This document shows, piece by piece, positions 37,261 through 49,614 of a DNA stretch of 64,000 nt. The stretch lies in NCBI GenBank assembly GCA_000727475.1, contig KL647309.1, forward strand, positions 689,820-753,819, in the 5' to 3' direction. Under the pieces are notes generated by a model that saw nothing but the letters and a program-made list of their open reading frames with translations, did not search any database and was not told the origin of the DNA. Source of the stretch: Sarcocystis neurona. Its lineage: Eukaryota > Apicomplexa > Conoidasida > Eucoccidiorida > Sarcocystidae. The position numbers were made by a program, and so were the translations under genes. How positions within the stretch are numbered: position 1 is the stretch's first letter; each line of letters opens with the position of its first letter.

Positions 37261-39680
37261 AGGAGACCGTCGGGGAATCGCGGGACGACACCACCGCTAC
37301 AGCTGCTGTTGCTGTTGGTAGGAATAGAGCCAGTAGCATATCTGCAGGAGTACAGCAGCACGCCAAGCGCGGGGAAGACGCGTCGTCCTTCTGTACGACT
37401 CAGTCAAAAAACGCAGGAGGAACAGCCGAAAGCGTTGTTGTAGCAGTTTCCTCGAAGAATAGACGGTTGTACACACACGCCGTCATAGCGTTCTTAGTTA
37501 GGAGCGCCAGCTCTAGCAGTAGCAACACACATACATACGTCCTGGTAGTAGTGGCAGTAGTAATACGGTTCAAGTAAAAATGTCCCGTAGGACTTTGTAC
37601 AAGTAGCAGGGAAATAGTTTTTCAACGGAGGAGTCGTCGGTAGTACACCAGCGGCAGTGGCAGGTCTTGTTATATAGTCTCGGGGGGAGGGAGAGATACA
37701 CGAGTGACGCACGCAGCAGGAAGGAGAGTCGCAGCAGCAGGGGACAAGCCGCAGGGATGACAGAGTAGCCGTCGTAGGAGAAGTGCGTAGTAGTCCACGC
37801 GTCGTAGCGTAAGAGGAAGAGTCAGGAACACGCGGTCCACTGTACAAGTAGCAGAAGAAATCGTAGTCGTACCCTAGTAAGGATAGTGATCTTCAAAAAG
37901 TGTCACTAGTGGATTTCTCTGGGTGCGTTGGGAGTCGGAGCGACAGTAGGAGGAGTAGCACTTGCGACGTGAAGGAATGTTAGAGAAGTTGGTGCCAAAA
38001 ACGGGAGTGGTTCTCGTGGTTGGTGAGTTCTCGTGAGGTCGAAGAAAAATTCAGCAAGAGCAGCGGCGAGGAGACTCGCGACACAGTTCTCTTCCCTCGT
38101 AGACTTCAAAGTTACGCGAGCGGAGGAAACATTTTAGCGGCACCGGCCCGAGCGAAAGCGCTGCCCGCGCAGCAGCGAGTTTTAATTCATTCACGAGGGA
38201 AACGGAGCATCCCAAGAGCAACAGATACCCACATATTCTTTCTGTCTGTATATTTTTTCGGGAACTCTGTGTCGCAAGAGGCGCTTGTCCGTACGTGGGC
38301 CTCTCCGTTGGCCCTTGCACACCCCGCGGGGGGAACGTATCAACAAGCAGCGCATTCGCTTCGGCGCGAAGAAGACAAGAGGACACCGAGGTTACATACC
38401 CGGACGAGTGTGTCGGCGGGCACGTCTACGCAAATAGACACATATCTTGGGTAACTCGATCGTATGCCACACCGTTGTCCCCAGGAGATACTCTTATGTA
38501 TACATCACACATACACACATACATACGAGGTGGGTGTCTACAAAACCGAGCAGGAAAGGTTCCTTCAGACACATGTCCAAATGAAGATCCGGACGTTGGG
38601 GTAAGACCGTCCACGAGCAGGAAGGATGAAATGGAGAAGCCTTTCAAAGCGCCGCTGCTCTCACCTTTTCGGCAAAAGCCTTGTTGCCTCCGCACTTCTG
38701 CTGCTGCTGCCGGTGTTTTCGTCCGCTGTGGTCCAGCTGGTGCAGCTGTTGCTCCTGCACCTCCTCCTACGCGGTTTGACACCGTTGTCTGTTGGGCCCT
38801 TTAGTCCACACACAGACAGCAGCTGCTACCCACCAGCACTGTCGTGCTGCGGCTGTCATCGGGCCTCGTGCGGCGCTGTGTGCTGCTGCTTCCTCGAGTC
38901 TTCTTGAGGCCGTTACAAAATCCTGCGGCTTCTGTTGTGGCTGCCGCTAGTGTCCTTGGTGTTCTTGCTGGTCTTGCTGCAGTGGCCAGTTCGGTGCCGC
39001 GTGTCCTTGCTCTCCTCGCTGAACTTGCTGCAGCATCGAGTTTGCTGCCGCTCTGCGTGCAACCACGTGCGGGCTGGACCTCCGCTGCGGCTGCTTGCCC
39101 CACCACGTCTCCGTGCGACTACACAGGGAACTTTTCACTCCTCGTGTGGCAGTGTCATCTTCAATTCTACCTCAGCAACAGCATCACGGCAAGCAGCCGC
39201 AGCAGCAGGATCAGCGCGTGAACAACTACTGCGGTGGCGAGAGCTGGTGGAGCGGCAAGACACATGCGGCAGCCACAACAGCATGTCGCGCACAGAGGAA
39301 GTGCATGCACGTGGAGGAGCCGCACCCTGCCAGTCCCTGGACCAACAGCAATTCTCTTGTCACCACTCCACTCCAACAGCAGCAGCGGTAGCACCCGTCC
39401 ACCTCCACCAGACGCCACAGCACCAGCAGCGTATAGCAGTGGCCGAAAGCCACCCACGACCCGCCACTGGGCGCCGAGCGGCTGCTGCTCTAGAAGGACA
39501 CACGCGGTTGCAGCAGCAGCACAGACGGCGGCGGACTACCCGTGCCCCGTTACTACTACCAGCAGGACAGAAGCGCGAGCACCTCATATATATTGGACAC
39601 CTACAAGTAGTAGCCTACTCGTACGCCTCCAAGCACTAGCTACTAGCGATAGAAGCACCAGCAACGTGTATGTATGGGAC
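37260..39680. repeat. CAG/GTA-rich intergenic stretch
   Basis: GTA/TAG-type triplets are frequent at 37500-37860, then CTG/CAG triplets at 38690-39560. A short imperfect duplication (ctagcgatag.agcaccagcaac against tagcgatagaggcaacagcaa) lies near 39645-39725. Long frames exist on both strands but are repeat-derived and show no domain. Confidence 0.6.
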
Positions 39681-39684
39681 CGTG

Positions 39685-40245
39685 CTACAGTGGCGTTACT
39701 AGTAGCGATAGAGGCAACAGCAACATACATATATTGGGCCGCTGCAGAAGAGTGAGGGTGAAGCAGGGAGTAGCAGGGAGGACCCGTTGGTGTGCCGCTC
39801 TCCGTGTATCAGTTGTTACTGCGACGGCGACTTTTCGCGGCCGTAGCAGACACGACTTTCTCTTTCTGCCTTCTTTTCCTGTGCATTTAAACTTCTGCAG
39901 TGCGCATTTAGGATTTTGCCTGTCCCCCTTTGGCGAATAAAAGTGGCTGCCAATAGTGACGGCAGCCGAGCGTCTCGCCATGCGCTCTGAGGTACGACCG
40001 TCGTGTTCGGTCTCACGGGGTACAACGTTCATGGAGAGGAACGCCACCCCAAGAAACAGTCTGACAGAACTGCGACTGTGGGCAAGAATGTTTTCTTCGC
40101 TTAAAAATTGGACCTGCACCATCTCTGGAGACGCACATATGCCCGGCACGTTGTCCCCGGGCCCACGCATTTCGTCGCAAGGTGCTCGTGTGTAAAACAT
40201 CTTCCCTCTTTTTACAGGTGATGCTCGCTCTCGGTTAGAAACCAC
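39685..40245 (-). other. Unassigned minus-strand open frame
   Basis: A 186-codon frame whose first ~110 codons (near 39920-40245) look less repetitive than the surroundings and include a hydrophobic stretch around VRLFLGVAFLSMNV. Its C-terminus runs into repeat-derived sequence. Neighbouring minus-strand frames at 40357-40572 and 40769-41005 also look mildly protein-like, but I could not join them by phase-consistent splicing. It is either a small gene of unknown function or non-coding. Confidence 0.2.
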
Positions 40246-41593
40246 TTGAGTACACTTTACGTAGACTAATTATTACAGGCCTATTTTCCGGGTTTATACG
40301 AAAGACCGTGAATGTCCAACCAGCACGTGGAACAAGTCAATAATATGGAGATCGACTCATTCCCACGTATTGACGGCATATACATGTGCACACATACGCA
40401 GCGTATACGTGTCCTGGGCGTGCCAGGCCTCTTCACGTGAAGTGACGTCGTCAAAGACAGAGCCTTCGCATATATTTTGTTTCCTGCTTGTGTGCATGTC
40501 TCTGCACTGCTTGACCGCTGCCGCAGTAATGGGCCGCGCAGGACGGACGGAAACAGTCCGTCGAAACGACATATTCGTCCACCTTGTTGAATTCTGCCCC
40601 GGAGACGCAAACTAAATCACTCTCCTTTTCTGTTTTCTCCTCCCAAAGAACACTCTGCAGCCATCTTCAGCTTCGCTTCCGACACTCGACGGTGAATGCA
40701 CACCGGTGTGGGGGGTGTAGTACGGACCGACCGACGGCTGCGGCTCTTTGAGCGTAAATTGATTCCTTCTACTTTCTTCCGCTATGATGGAGAGTCTTGG
40801 TCTCGTCGCGCGAGTTTGTTGTACCCTCCGGGAAGCGTTTGCTGTCGTAAATGTATAATTTCACCGTCTCATGCGGTAACAGACAGAGCGTTCCTTCCGT
40901 GTGGTGAAATGTCCGTGAATCGAGGAGCTGAGCCTGTACCCGAATTTCGCGGAACTTATTCCCCCTCAGCGTTCTCAAGCAACGTTCTTGCGAAATAAAG
41001 GACAAGGTTTTTTCTGTGTGAGTGCAGCCGAAATCCCTCTCTTCGGCAGATAGCGTACATGTGTGTCTTCTCGCAGGTCAGTCTCTGAGGAGGAAGACCC
41101 CCTCCCCAATTTTCGTAATGAACCATCTTTATTCTTTAATTATTTTCCGCGCTGTTCATGCAGAATGCAACCGCATCTGCGTACTTTGAGTCGTGCCCTT
41201 CCTCAGGAGTCTTTCCTCACATACTACTAGCTGCGCCGCAGAACGCCAAATTTGAATCTGTTTTGTTCTCCCTTCTGGACCCTTTGAGAGCTGCGTCCCA
41301 CCCTGTCATCCACGGCGTAAAGACGCGTCTGTCTCTTGCTTTGCCGTCCGTTATTTGCTTGGCGATTTGCTTCCTCGCTTCCTCAAGGAAGACTTCTTCG
41401 CTAGCGTCTCGTTTCAGAGGGCACACACGTGTATCTGTGTGTGGTATCCTCTGCTCTTTTTCACCTTTTCTTCCCGTCTCCTGAGTCCTTCTCCCCGGTG
41501 CTCTTCTGCTCCTTCCGCCTCTCTTGCCGTGCGTCCGGGGTTTATCCTCCGCTTCTGTGCTTCCCAGCGCGCGCTTTGCTCCTCGCAATAAAA

Positions 41594-44500
41594 ATGACAG
41601 CTCAGCAGCCGTCGTCGCTTCCAAACCCGCAGGCGTCTGCTGCTGTAGAGGCGTGGCCGCGGCAGCCAGCAGCGGGAGCAGCGGGGGGACCCGGAGTGGC
41701 AGCAGGAGCAGCAGCACCGGCAGCAGCGGCAGCACTGCCTTCCTCGGGTCCCGGAGGGAGCCGTGGGAGAGCAGGAAAGGAAACTTGTACGGACGGTCTG
41801 TTCTTGAGACGCATACAGCCGTTCGCCGTGGGGGGGATCGCTGGGTGTATTGCAACTACGTGTGTCCAGCCGGTAGACATGGTGAAGGTGAGGATTCAAG
41901 TAGCAGGAGAGGCAGGCGGCTCCACGAGTCCTCTGCGAGTTCTCCGATCAATCGTCCGCGACGAGGGATTCTTCGCGTTGTACAAGGGACTCGACGCAGG
42001 TCTTATTCGACAGGTACGGAGAAGCAACTGCACCACAGCAGGCGAGAGTTGGCAGGACGCCGCGTAGGGGTAATACCGGCCGCAGAAAGGACTGTGTGGT
42101 GCGCAAGCCAACAGAGAAGAGAGCGGCGCCGTAAAGCAAGACAGAAGAGGAGAAGAAAAGAGGAGCAAGGTAGACTTTCAAAGCGCACACAGCGAGACTT
42201 TGCAGATGGGGCAGACAGCGGAAAGAAGGGAAGTTCTGGACAGCGGCAGCTGTCACGCAAGGAGGCGAAACGGCGGAAAGGAGGGATAGAAAGAGAGGAA
42301 GGTGGGGGAAAGGAAAGGAAGAATGCGAGCCAGGAGGATGTCAAGAAGTCGTACATACACATATGAACGTCTGTGTGTGTGTGTTAGTCATATATGTGGC
42401 TACTCTCCTGCCGACGCCCCTTGTGCATGCGCTCTAGCACACGCGACGCTGCTGGACTGTTCACGAGCGTAGTAGAGGCTACCGAAGAATCTTTAAAGAC
42501 GACAAGGGAAAGTAGTACTCCAGCAGTTACAGCCGGCGACAGACTTACGCTCACAAACTTGTGTGGGTGTATAATAGAAAAGCTGTTCCCGTCTGATCTC
42601 CAGCTTGCACAGCCATCTGTGCCACCGCACATATATATATATATATGTACATGTGTCCACATATATTCCACGTTCATGTGTATGGACGAGTAGGATGCGT
42701 CTCTTTGTGTGAGCGTACACAGGTGGGGATGCTGTCAATTACCTACCTACTATAAATACGGACTGACGTATACACTCTCTCTATATAGGCATGGAAGTAA
42801 CACACTTGTACACATCTACGTCTGCTGACTAGGGGGCGTCCTCGATCTGTGATGCAGCTGACATACAGCACGGCAAGGCTGGGTCTGTTCCGGGTGATCA
42901 GCGACGAAATGCGGCGAAGATCGGCGCCGAAGAATTATACGAGCGACGCCGCTGCTCCACCGACGCTGCCGCTGTGGAAGAAGGCAGTTGCTGGCCTTGC
43001 AGCAGGGGCGCTTGGCAGCTTCATCGGGAACCCAGCTGATCTCTCTCTCGTCCGTTTGCAGGTGAACACGCTGCTGCTGCACATCCTACTACTGCTGCTA
43101 CAAGTGCTGCTACTGCTGCTGTAAGTGCTGCCACTGCTGCGGCACGTGCTGCTAATGCTGCTACACGTGCTCCTACAGGTGCTACTACTGCTGCTGCGGG
43201 TGCTGCTACTGGTGCTGCAGGTGGTCCTACTGCTGCTACGTGTGCTGCTACTACTGCTGCAGGTGGTGCTGCTGCGGATGCTGCTGCATGTGGTGCTGCT
43301 GCTTCTCGTGCGTTCCCTGTTGCGGTGTCCAAACTGGAGCGGAGACTGGCGTGTAGGAGGGGATCCAGATGTCTACGACACACGTAGATTCATATATATG
43401 CAGATGTGTATATATATATATATGTGTAGTTGTGTGTGTATACGTGTATACGTAGATATACATTTCAGATGTATGTACGTGTGTGTGTGTGTGCCCAGAT
43501 CTCGTTGTAGATAGACCTATTTGTATACGAAAATGTACATAGACGATGGCCAAGGTTACTGACAGCCGAGCAGCAGCAACGAAAGGTTTATGGGTGATGC
43601 ACAGGGAGAGAGAGAGGAACAGGTAGCACTGGCTACAGGTACTCCCCGGAAACAGGCAAGTAAACTTGCGTAAGCATCGACGGGCAGCAGTGCTACGTTA
43701 GGCAACATACAGAAGTAGTACCTGGCTTCCTGTGTGTGGCAACACACGTGTACTCGTGTCGCATGCACTTCGACGTGTGCGCGTATTCCTCTGTAGATAA
43801 TCTGAGCGTATTTCATCTCTTTCGGCGCAGAGGGAGACAGAGAAAGGAAACTCTTGGTGAAACTTGCATTTGCTAGTGACGTGGTGGCCAGAAAATCCTA
43901 CTTTTTGCCACGACCCGACTTCGAAATTACGCAGCCAGGCATCGGTGCCGCTTCTGGCAGCCTGCAAGGCTGAAGACGGGGCAAAAGAGACATGCATCTA
44001 CACCGCGTCTACGCCGACGCACCTACGGAGAGAAGTGTTTCTATATCCCTGTGCGCGCTCCACGTGTGTGTACCGCGTGTGTGCGACTCTCCGTCCTTCT
44101 TGCGCTGAGTCCATACAGACGAAATTCTCTCCAGTGTCACTTTTTGGTGAATGTTTCTCTCTCGGTAGACACGCACTGACACAGACACAGTCACTAACAT
44201 GACGACTCTCTTCCCAGTTCCACACCCCTACCACCGCTGGACTGCGTTGCGTCGCCGGTCGATATCGCGGCCTCTGCAAAGTTGCTGCCGCGTGCAGCTG
44301 CAGAGTCGCTGCAGTGTGTAGCTGCAGAGCGAAAGAGCACCGGTGATACAGACAGTGAAAAGCGGAAGAGCAGGAAGAAGTTGGGCACGCGGACTGGTGC
44401 GGCGCTCGTGGGGTTGTGACAAGGCGCTGCGCGCAGCACGAATGCGTCAGCAGCTGTAGAGAGTCAACAGATAGAGAGAAAGAAGAGATACGCACACGTG

Positions 44501-47500
44501 CCTTTGTACTGCACAAGCGTACAGCAACGGCATAGAGGGACCATTCTTCGTTTTTTTCCTACGGCCACACCGAGGAGTGCTTCGCAGAGAGCCGTTGCAT
44601 GGTTTTCTTTGTAAGGGGAAGAAAAGGACGCATACCTCATAGAAACAGACACGCATGCAAAACGTGGGTGAATATGTATACCCTGGACGTAAGAGAATGC
44701 TCGGTGGGTCGTTACTGTGTGCACATCCGCAGCTGATTTTCTCTTTGTTTCGTCGGAATAGCTCCCATCCTCATCTGCGACCGGAATGTCCTGGAATTGT
44801 CCTTCAGTCGGAGGACAAAGCATTTTACTCGCATGTGTATACGCATGGATAGAACTCGTGCACAGCAGCAGGTGCTGCCGGAAAGGTGAACAGACGCATC
44901 AAGGAATAGTTACAGAATTCTTTTTTCTTCGTCAGCATCGTCCCTGCTATTCTGATGCGCAGACCTGCGTAGAGAACACTTCTGCACACAGACATCCTAA
45001 ACTCTGCGTACACAAAAAAGCCACCACGACGAGCAGCGTTAGCACGCTGACGTTCTTCGTGTTCGAAAGACGTGGGCAACATGCGGGGAGATACAAGCGT
45101 ACAACATCGTATGTGGAATCTGCAGGTCGTATGGCGGCCAACTCGACGAGCTGCCTAACACGGCGTGGCTGCTCTTTACTCCAGAAGATATGCGGGTTGG
45201 TCCGAAGATAGACGCACTTTCACCCGCGATTTCTTGCGCCGGTTGCACTTCTTTTTGCCATGTAGAACTCGGTACTTGTGTGCGGCCTTGCTTGCTGCTG
45301 TAAGAGCTCCTGCAAAGCGTGAACATGTGTGGGAAAATCGCCTACACAGGTACACACGTAGGCTTCCACATGTGTGTACCTCTGTGGAGTGGCTGGAGTT
45401 GCTGCTGTAGCTTGTTACTCCTGCTCCTTTTTCTGCTGCTGCAGGCTGATGCAACCCTTCCACCGGAGCAGCGACGGCACTACACTGGTGTGCTGAACGC
45501 TCTATCTCGTATTGTCAAAGAAGAAGGGCTTATGGGCCTGTGGCGAGGCAGCACGCCTACAGTGCTAAGGGCTATGGCCTTGAACATGGGTGAGAGACCC
45601 GCAAAAATAGGATGACGGCGTCTAGCTTCGCCGAGTATTATACTACGACTATCTGCACAGAGAGGCCACACATCCCCTCAGACTAATGTATCTGTGTGTG
45701 TAGACAACAACTCCACACACCGATATATATATGTGAATATGTAGGCGTCAAGATTCGTCAGGAGTTCCTGCCTGTGTAGCGCAGATCACTGTGGAGTGGG
45801 CGGGCGCCGGATGGCTGGCCATTCTTGTTAGCCGTTGTCAGCACTGGCCGAGCTGTAAATTTCGAGATGCGGGAGCTTTACCTCTGCGAATGCAGTGGAT
45901 ATCATCAAGGATCCGAACTTTCTTCTCTTTGTGTGGAAACGCGAGAGCTGCACGTCTACAGACAGCAGAGAATCGTGTTCACGAGCACCTTCCGGAACTA
46001 ATTAGCAGCTGGGATTTCACGTGTTTTTGCGTGGCCGGAAACTGCTGGGTCGCCGTCGTCCTCGTAAAAGAGTGCGGAAGAGCCACGTGCCTGTGCCTGT
46101 TTCACTCTCTGCATCCGTCTGTCTCTCTCCTTGTGTACACTTATATACATATATATCCTGGCGTGGCGTTTGGGGGCTTTGCCGTGGGGAAAGTTTTTAG
46201 TATCAATGTAGCAGAGCCGAAAATGCTTGCGGGGAAAGCGGGCCGCTTGCTGCTGTGAAAGGAATCGGGATTTGTCATGTGGGACCCCCCTGCCTCTGCT
46301 GAGCTGCTTGCAGCCTCGTTGTTTGTCAATGGATCAACTGCGTTTCAGTATTTTTGTGTCTCTAGTGGTTCCGCCTATCCCACTAGCCCGAAAGTTCAAT
46401 TTTTCAGCTTCTCGGGAGGCTGTGTCAGTTTTTACTTTCCCGTCAGTTGTCTTCTCCGCCCGCCGTCAGCAGCCGTTCCACACCTGTGCTCTAATGACCG
46501 GTACACGTAGAACTACAGAGTAAGAGAGGGGTACTTGCCGATTTCCTTGTACAGCGGAAAGCTGGGCTCTTCCCTGGGAAGTATTCAATTTCAGGATCAC
46601 ACCGTATCACGTGTGCTAAGTTGTGCGATTGATAATTTCATATCAACATCGTTTGCCTACGCGTGCATGTGTACCAATGTCCGTTATCTGCAGAACAGCA
46701 CAGTTGACGTCTGCTTGTTGGGTAACTCTGGAACACCGACGTTTGCGTTTCCCGTGTGTGGATATCAGACATATACGGAAGCCCGCTTTGACCGCTAGAG
46801 TTCTTGTGTGTCGGTGACACCCACACTGTTTGACGAAGCCCTGAGCTGCGCTTTCGCCAGCGTGTTCGTAGCACTGGTAGTCTGCAGCGACGTCGACTTC
46901 TGTGGCGTACGTTTCTGTATGTAACAAAAATGTCGTGCAGGTATGCTGGCTTCGAACGATCAAGCAAAGGAGTTCCTGGAGCCGCATCTCGGCACGGGCT
47001 GGGCGACGACACTCGGCGCCAGCGCAATTTCGGGATTCTTCGCGGTCACTTTCTCTCTGCCATTCGACTTCATCAAGACACGGTGAGAGGAAGTGTCCAC
47101 TAATGAAGCGTGGTGTCGCACCGGTACGTACATTAACCAGACTTCATCTAGCCTCGACAGCTGTCTCTTGCGTTAAGAAACAGCTAAGTCGTGGTATCAA
47201 CTAGATTCTTGCTTGTCGTCGTGACGCTGCGTTCACGCTCACGCAATTGTCTCCACAGTACACGTTTTCCTCAGGGGGTGGACTTCGTTGGATCCAGGCG
47301 AGCTACAAAAAACGCCGGTCTGCTTCTTTTCCGAATTTGTCTGTAGTGTGTGTGTGGATACCGGCCGATATGTTGCGTTCATCTCTGAAGTTGTTCCTGC
47401 TGAGAAAGGCGTTGCGCTGACGTATCTGAATGGGTTTTATTCATGCATGCAATGCAACAGTCTATGTTGGTACAAACGCAGTGGTCGCGTATGTCTATAT

Positions 47501-47894
47501 ATAAATTGACGGGCTGCTTAAGCACAGCAGCCCTGCGTTGCTGCTCTCCCTGGCCTTACGTCGTAGCGTAGCAGCACTACTGATCCGTGATGTGTGCAGA
47601 AGGGTGATAGGATAGCGCATACCACAAGCTTACCTACTCGGCCCGCCGTTTCGTTTAAATGTGAACTGTGGTGCGCTGCGTTGTAGGATGCAAAAAATGC
47701 GGCCGGATCCATTGACTCGCCAGCTGCCGTACAAGAACTTTGTAGACGCGGTTGTGAAGATTACGCGAAAAGAAGGTATCATGGCCCTTTACACGGGATA
47801 TCCCACTTACTATGTTCGCATTGCTCCTCATGCAATGATCACCTTGATATCCATGGAGTATTTGAATCGGTACTGGAGCAAATACCTAGTGTAA
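41594..47894 (+). CDS. Mitochondrial 2-oxoglutarate/malate carrier
   Basis: A six-helix SLC25-family antiporter of the inner mitochondrial membrane, exchanging 2-oxoglutarate for malate or related dicarboxylates. Five exons: 41594-42013, 42858-43061, 45445-45589, 46941-47082 and 47687-47894. All four GT-AG junctions keep phase (0, 0, 1, 2), giving 372 residues. The three carrier signatures are QPVDMVKVRIQ, NPADLSLVRLQ and LPFDFIKTRMQ. The second repeat's NPADLSLVR followed by RRHYTGVLNALSRI and LWRGSTPTVLRAMALN is characteristic of oxoglutarate/malate carriers rather than ADP/ATP or phosphate carriers. About 70 Ala/Gly/Pro-rich residues precede the first helix, making it longer than animal homologues (~314). 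Codon 1 is the first in-frame Met before this extension and follows an aataaaa context. Introns contain TA and CTG microsatellites. Confidence 0.92.
42630..42647. repeat. TA microsatellite in carrier intron 1
   Basis: About eight TA units followed by a TG-rich stretch, between carrier exons 1 and 2. Confidence 0.85.
43062..43320. repeat. CTG/TGC array at start of carrier intron 2
   Basis: Begins almost directly after the splice donor at 43062 and consists of degenerate 'gtgctgctactgctgct' units, roughly 12-24 bp each, for about 250 bp. It keeps several frames open (Leu-, Val- or Ala-rich) but is intronic, because the flanking exons join in phase 0. Confidence 0.85.
43398..43500. repeat. TA/GT-rich microsatellite cluster in carrier intron 2
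   Basis: A TA run near 43410-43424 is followed by mixed gtgtgt and gtatac tracts. No coding signal. Confidence 0.75.
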
Positions 47895-47994
47895 CGACTC
47901 CCTCTTGACGTGTTACGCTGTAAGCGTGCTCCTGTTGAAGTTTGATGGCGGATATGCGGGTATTATCAACATGTGCAGCAAATACGTGTACGCT

Positions 47995-48012
47995 CATATA
48001 TATATATATATG
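47995..48012. repeat. TA microsatellite 3' of carrier gene
   Basis: About eight TA units roughly 100 bp after the carrier stop codon. Confidence 0.85.
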
Positions 48013-48019
48013 TTCGCCC

Positions 48020-49600
48020 TGGAGCGTTGATTAACTTTTGAGGCAGACGGAGGCTGCACGCTGTGTGAGTTCCCGGTCATCCTTCGGATAAGTTCCAGCC
48101 TGTTGTACGTACACCGTGGAAGTACTTGACCAACGGAGGCAGCAAACTACTATAATCCTGCATTCTCTTTTCTGTCGGAAGACGGTGCGAGACCCGATAG
48201 CCGTGCGGGATCTTTCGACTAAAACGTGGAGAGACTTGTCATATGGTGGAACGACAACTGAGGATGATGAATAAACTGATGGGCATGTTTGGCACCGACG
48301 CGACGACGGTAACCTCTGCTGCAATCGTGCACGATACCCGCCTCTATTCGAAGCGTGCGCAATTCACCGACATCGTCAAATATGCGTGTATAGGTGTATA
48401 TATATATATGGATAATCATTCGTCATAATTCAAAAAAGCACGCACTGTGGGAGTCTTGCGGACAGCAGGGTCCAGGCGCCGTACTAGCCACTGGTGTCAC
48501 GAGCCGCGTGGCAGAGAACACGGCTGAGAGGATCCACATTCTTTCTAAAGACTTCGTCGGAAATATGTCGCGACCTCAAATTACAAAGACTTGCCTTGAA
48601 TAGTTTCTCGTGCCACGTCGAATGACGTTGTCCCTGTAGATACGATGCACGAAAGTTACTTGTCTGCAAAGGCCTACACGCCGTACCAATGTAACATTCT
48701 GCTATAAAGTTATGTGCCGAACGTGAACGTCACCGCTCTGCAGGTTCTTTTCTCCGCATACATGTTTTGCAGCACAGTATCGCCTAAAGCAGGTTTGATG
48801 AAATGCGATGGACGGACGATGCACACCTGAAGACGGTAACAGGGCACACAAACACCCCTTTAATATGCGTCTGCGCTCACGAGGTGTAACATACTGGCAA
48901 CACGAATTCTCTGTACCCACCCACAATACACACGTGTGTATATATATCTATATGTGTATAAGTATATGCACATACACAAGTGCAGATGTTTGGATGCGTA
49001 AGTATTATTTCTCATCTGTACCAAATCACGTGTGTAGGCACCTACGCACTGATACGCAGTGTGTATATATACGTACAGATTGCAAATCGTTGGCTCTGTC
49101 AGGATCTATTCGCTTCTGTACAGAGCACGCTGCTGTATAAACACATTCTCAATTGTATCCTACGCATGTCCATGTGAAAGCTTTCTCGCATGTGTGTGCA
49201 TATGTGCCCACATGGACTGGAACATCCATACACGCCTATGCACACCCACACCTGCATACCTACACCTACACACAAACCTACATCAACACACATACCAGAC
49301 ACAGGTACTCGCGGGCATTCGCACGTCAACCGCCGCCGAAGCAGCCGCACGGTGCATGGCTGCGCTGCACATGCGCGTACATGTAGGACCAAACTCTGCT
49401 GCACCTTTCGCAGCGGCCCACTGCACCAAGGACTCCTCTAAACTACTAGTTGTGGCACTCAAAGCCTACAAATCCCTAAATACACTAAAACGTCGCGTCT
49501 GCGCGATCAGGGGGAAATGGCAGTTTGCTGCACGTTACGCAGAAACTCCCAGGACGACGCCTTCTAAATCACTGAAGTGAGAAAAATTCGGGACCGCGTG
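48020..49600. other. Intergenic between carrier and adhesin
   Basis: The two genes converge here. The stretch holds TA-rich patches (near 48400 and 48940) and a CA-rich tract near 49235-49305. Short frames only. Confidence 0.45.
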
Positions 49601-49614
49601 GAGCCTGCGTATTC

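Larger units (their letters stand above)
24500..49500. repeat. Repeat-rich chromosome segment
   Basis: From about 24.5 kb to 49.5 kb the DNA is dense in CAG/CTG-type trinucleotides, TA dinucleotide runs, CA/TG-rich tracts and purine-rich blocks, while the flanks are almost free of them. The density applies to exons, introns and intergenic DNA alike. This matches the alternation of feature-rich and feature-poor segments described for Eimeria tenella chromosomes. The boundaries are estimates by eye; both fall inside or next to genes. Confidence 0.75.

Noticed and set aside
37183..39640. Several 100-230-codon frames on both strands
   Set aside because: They are repeat-derived (CAG, GTA, GA), mutually overlapping and without domain or splice support.
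43081..43383. Leu/Ala-rich frames on both strands in the CTG array
   Set aside because: The flanking carrier exons join in phase 0 across this stretch, so it is intronic microsatellite.
43998..44516. 172-codon minus-strand frame
   Set aside because: It lies within carrier intron 2 on the opposite strand, with Cys- and His-rich translation and no recognisable domain.
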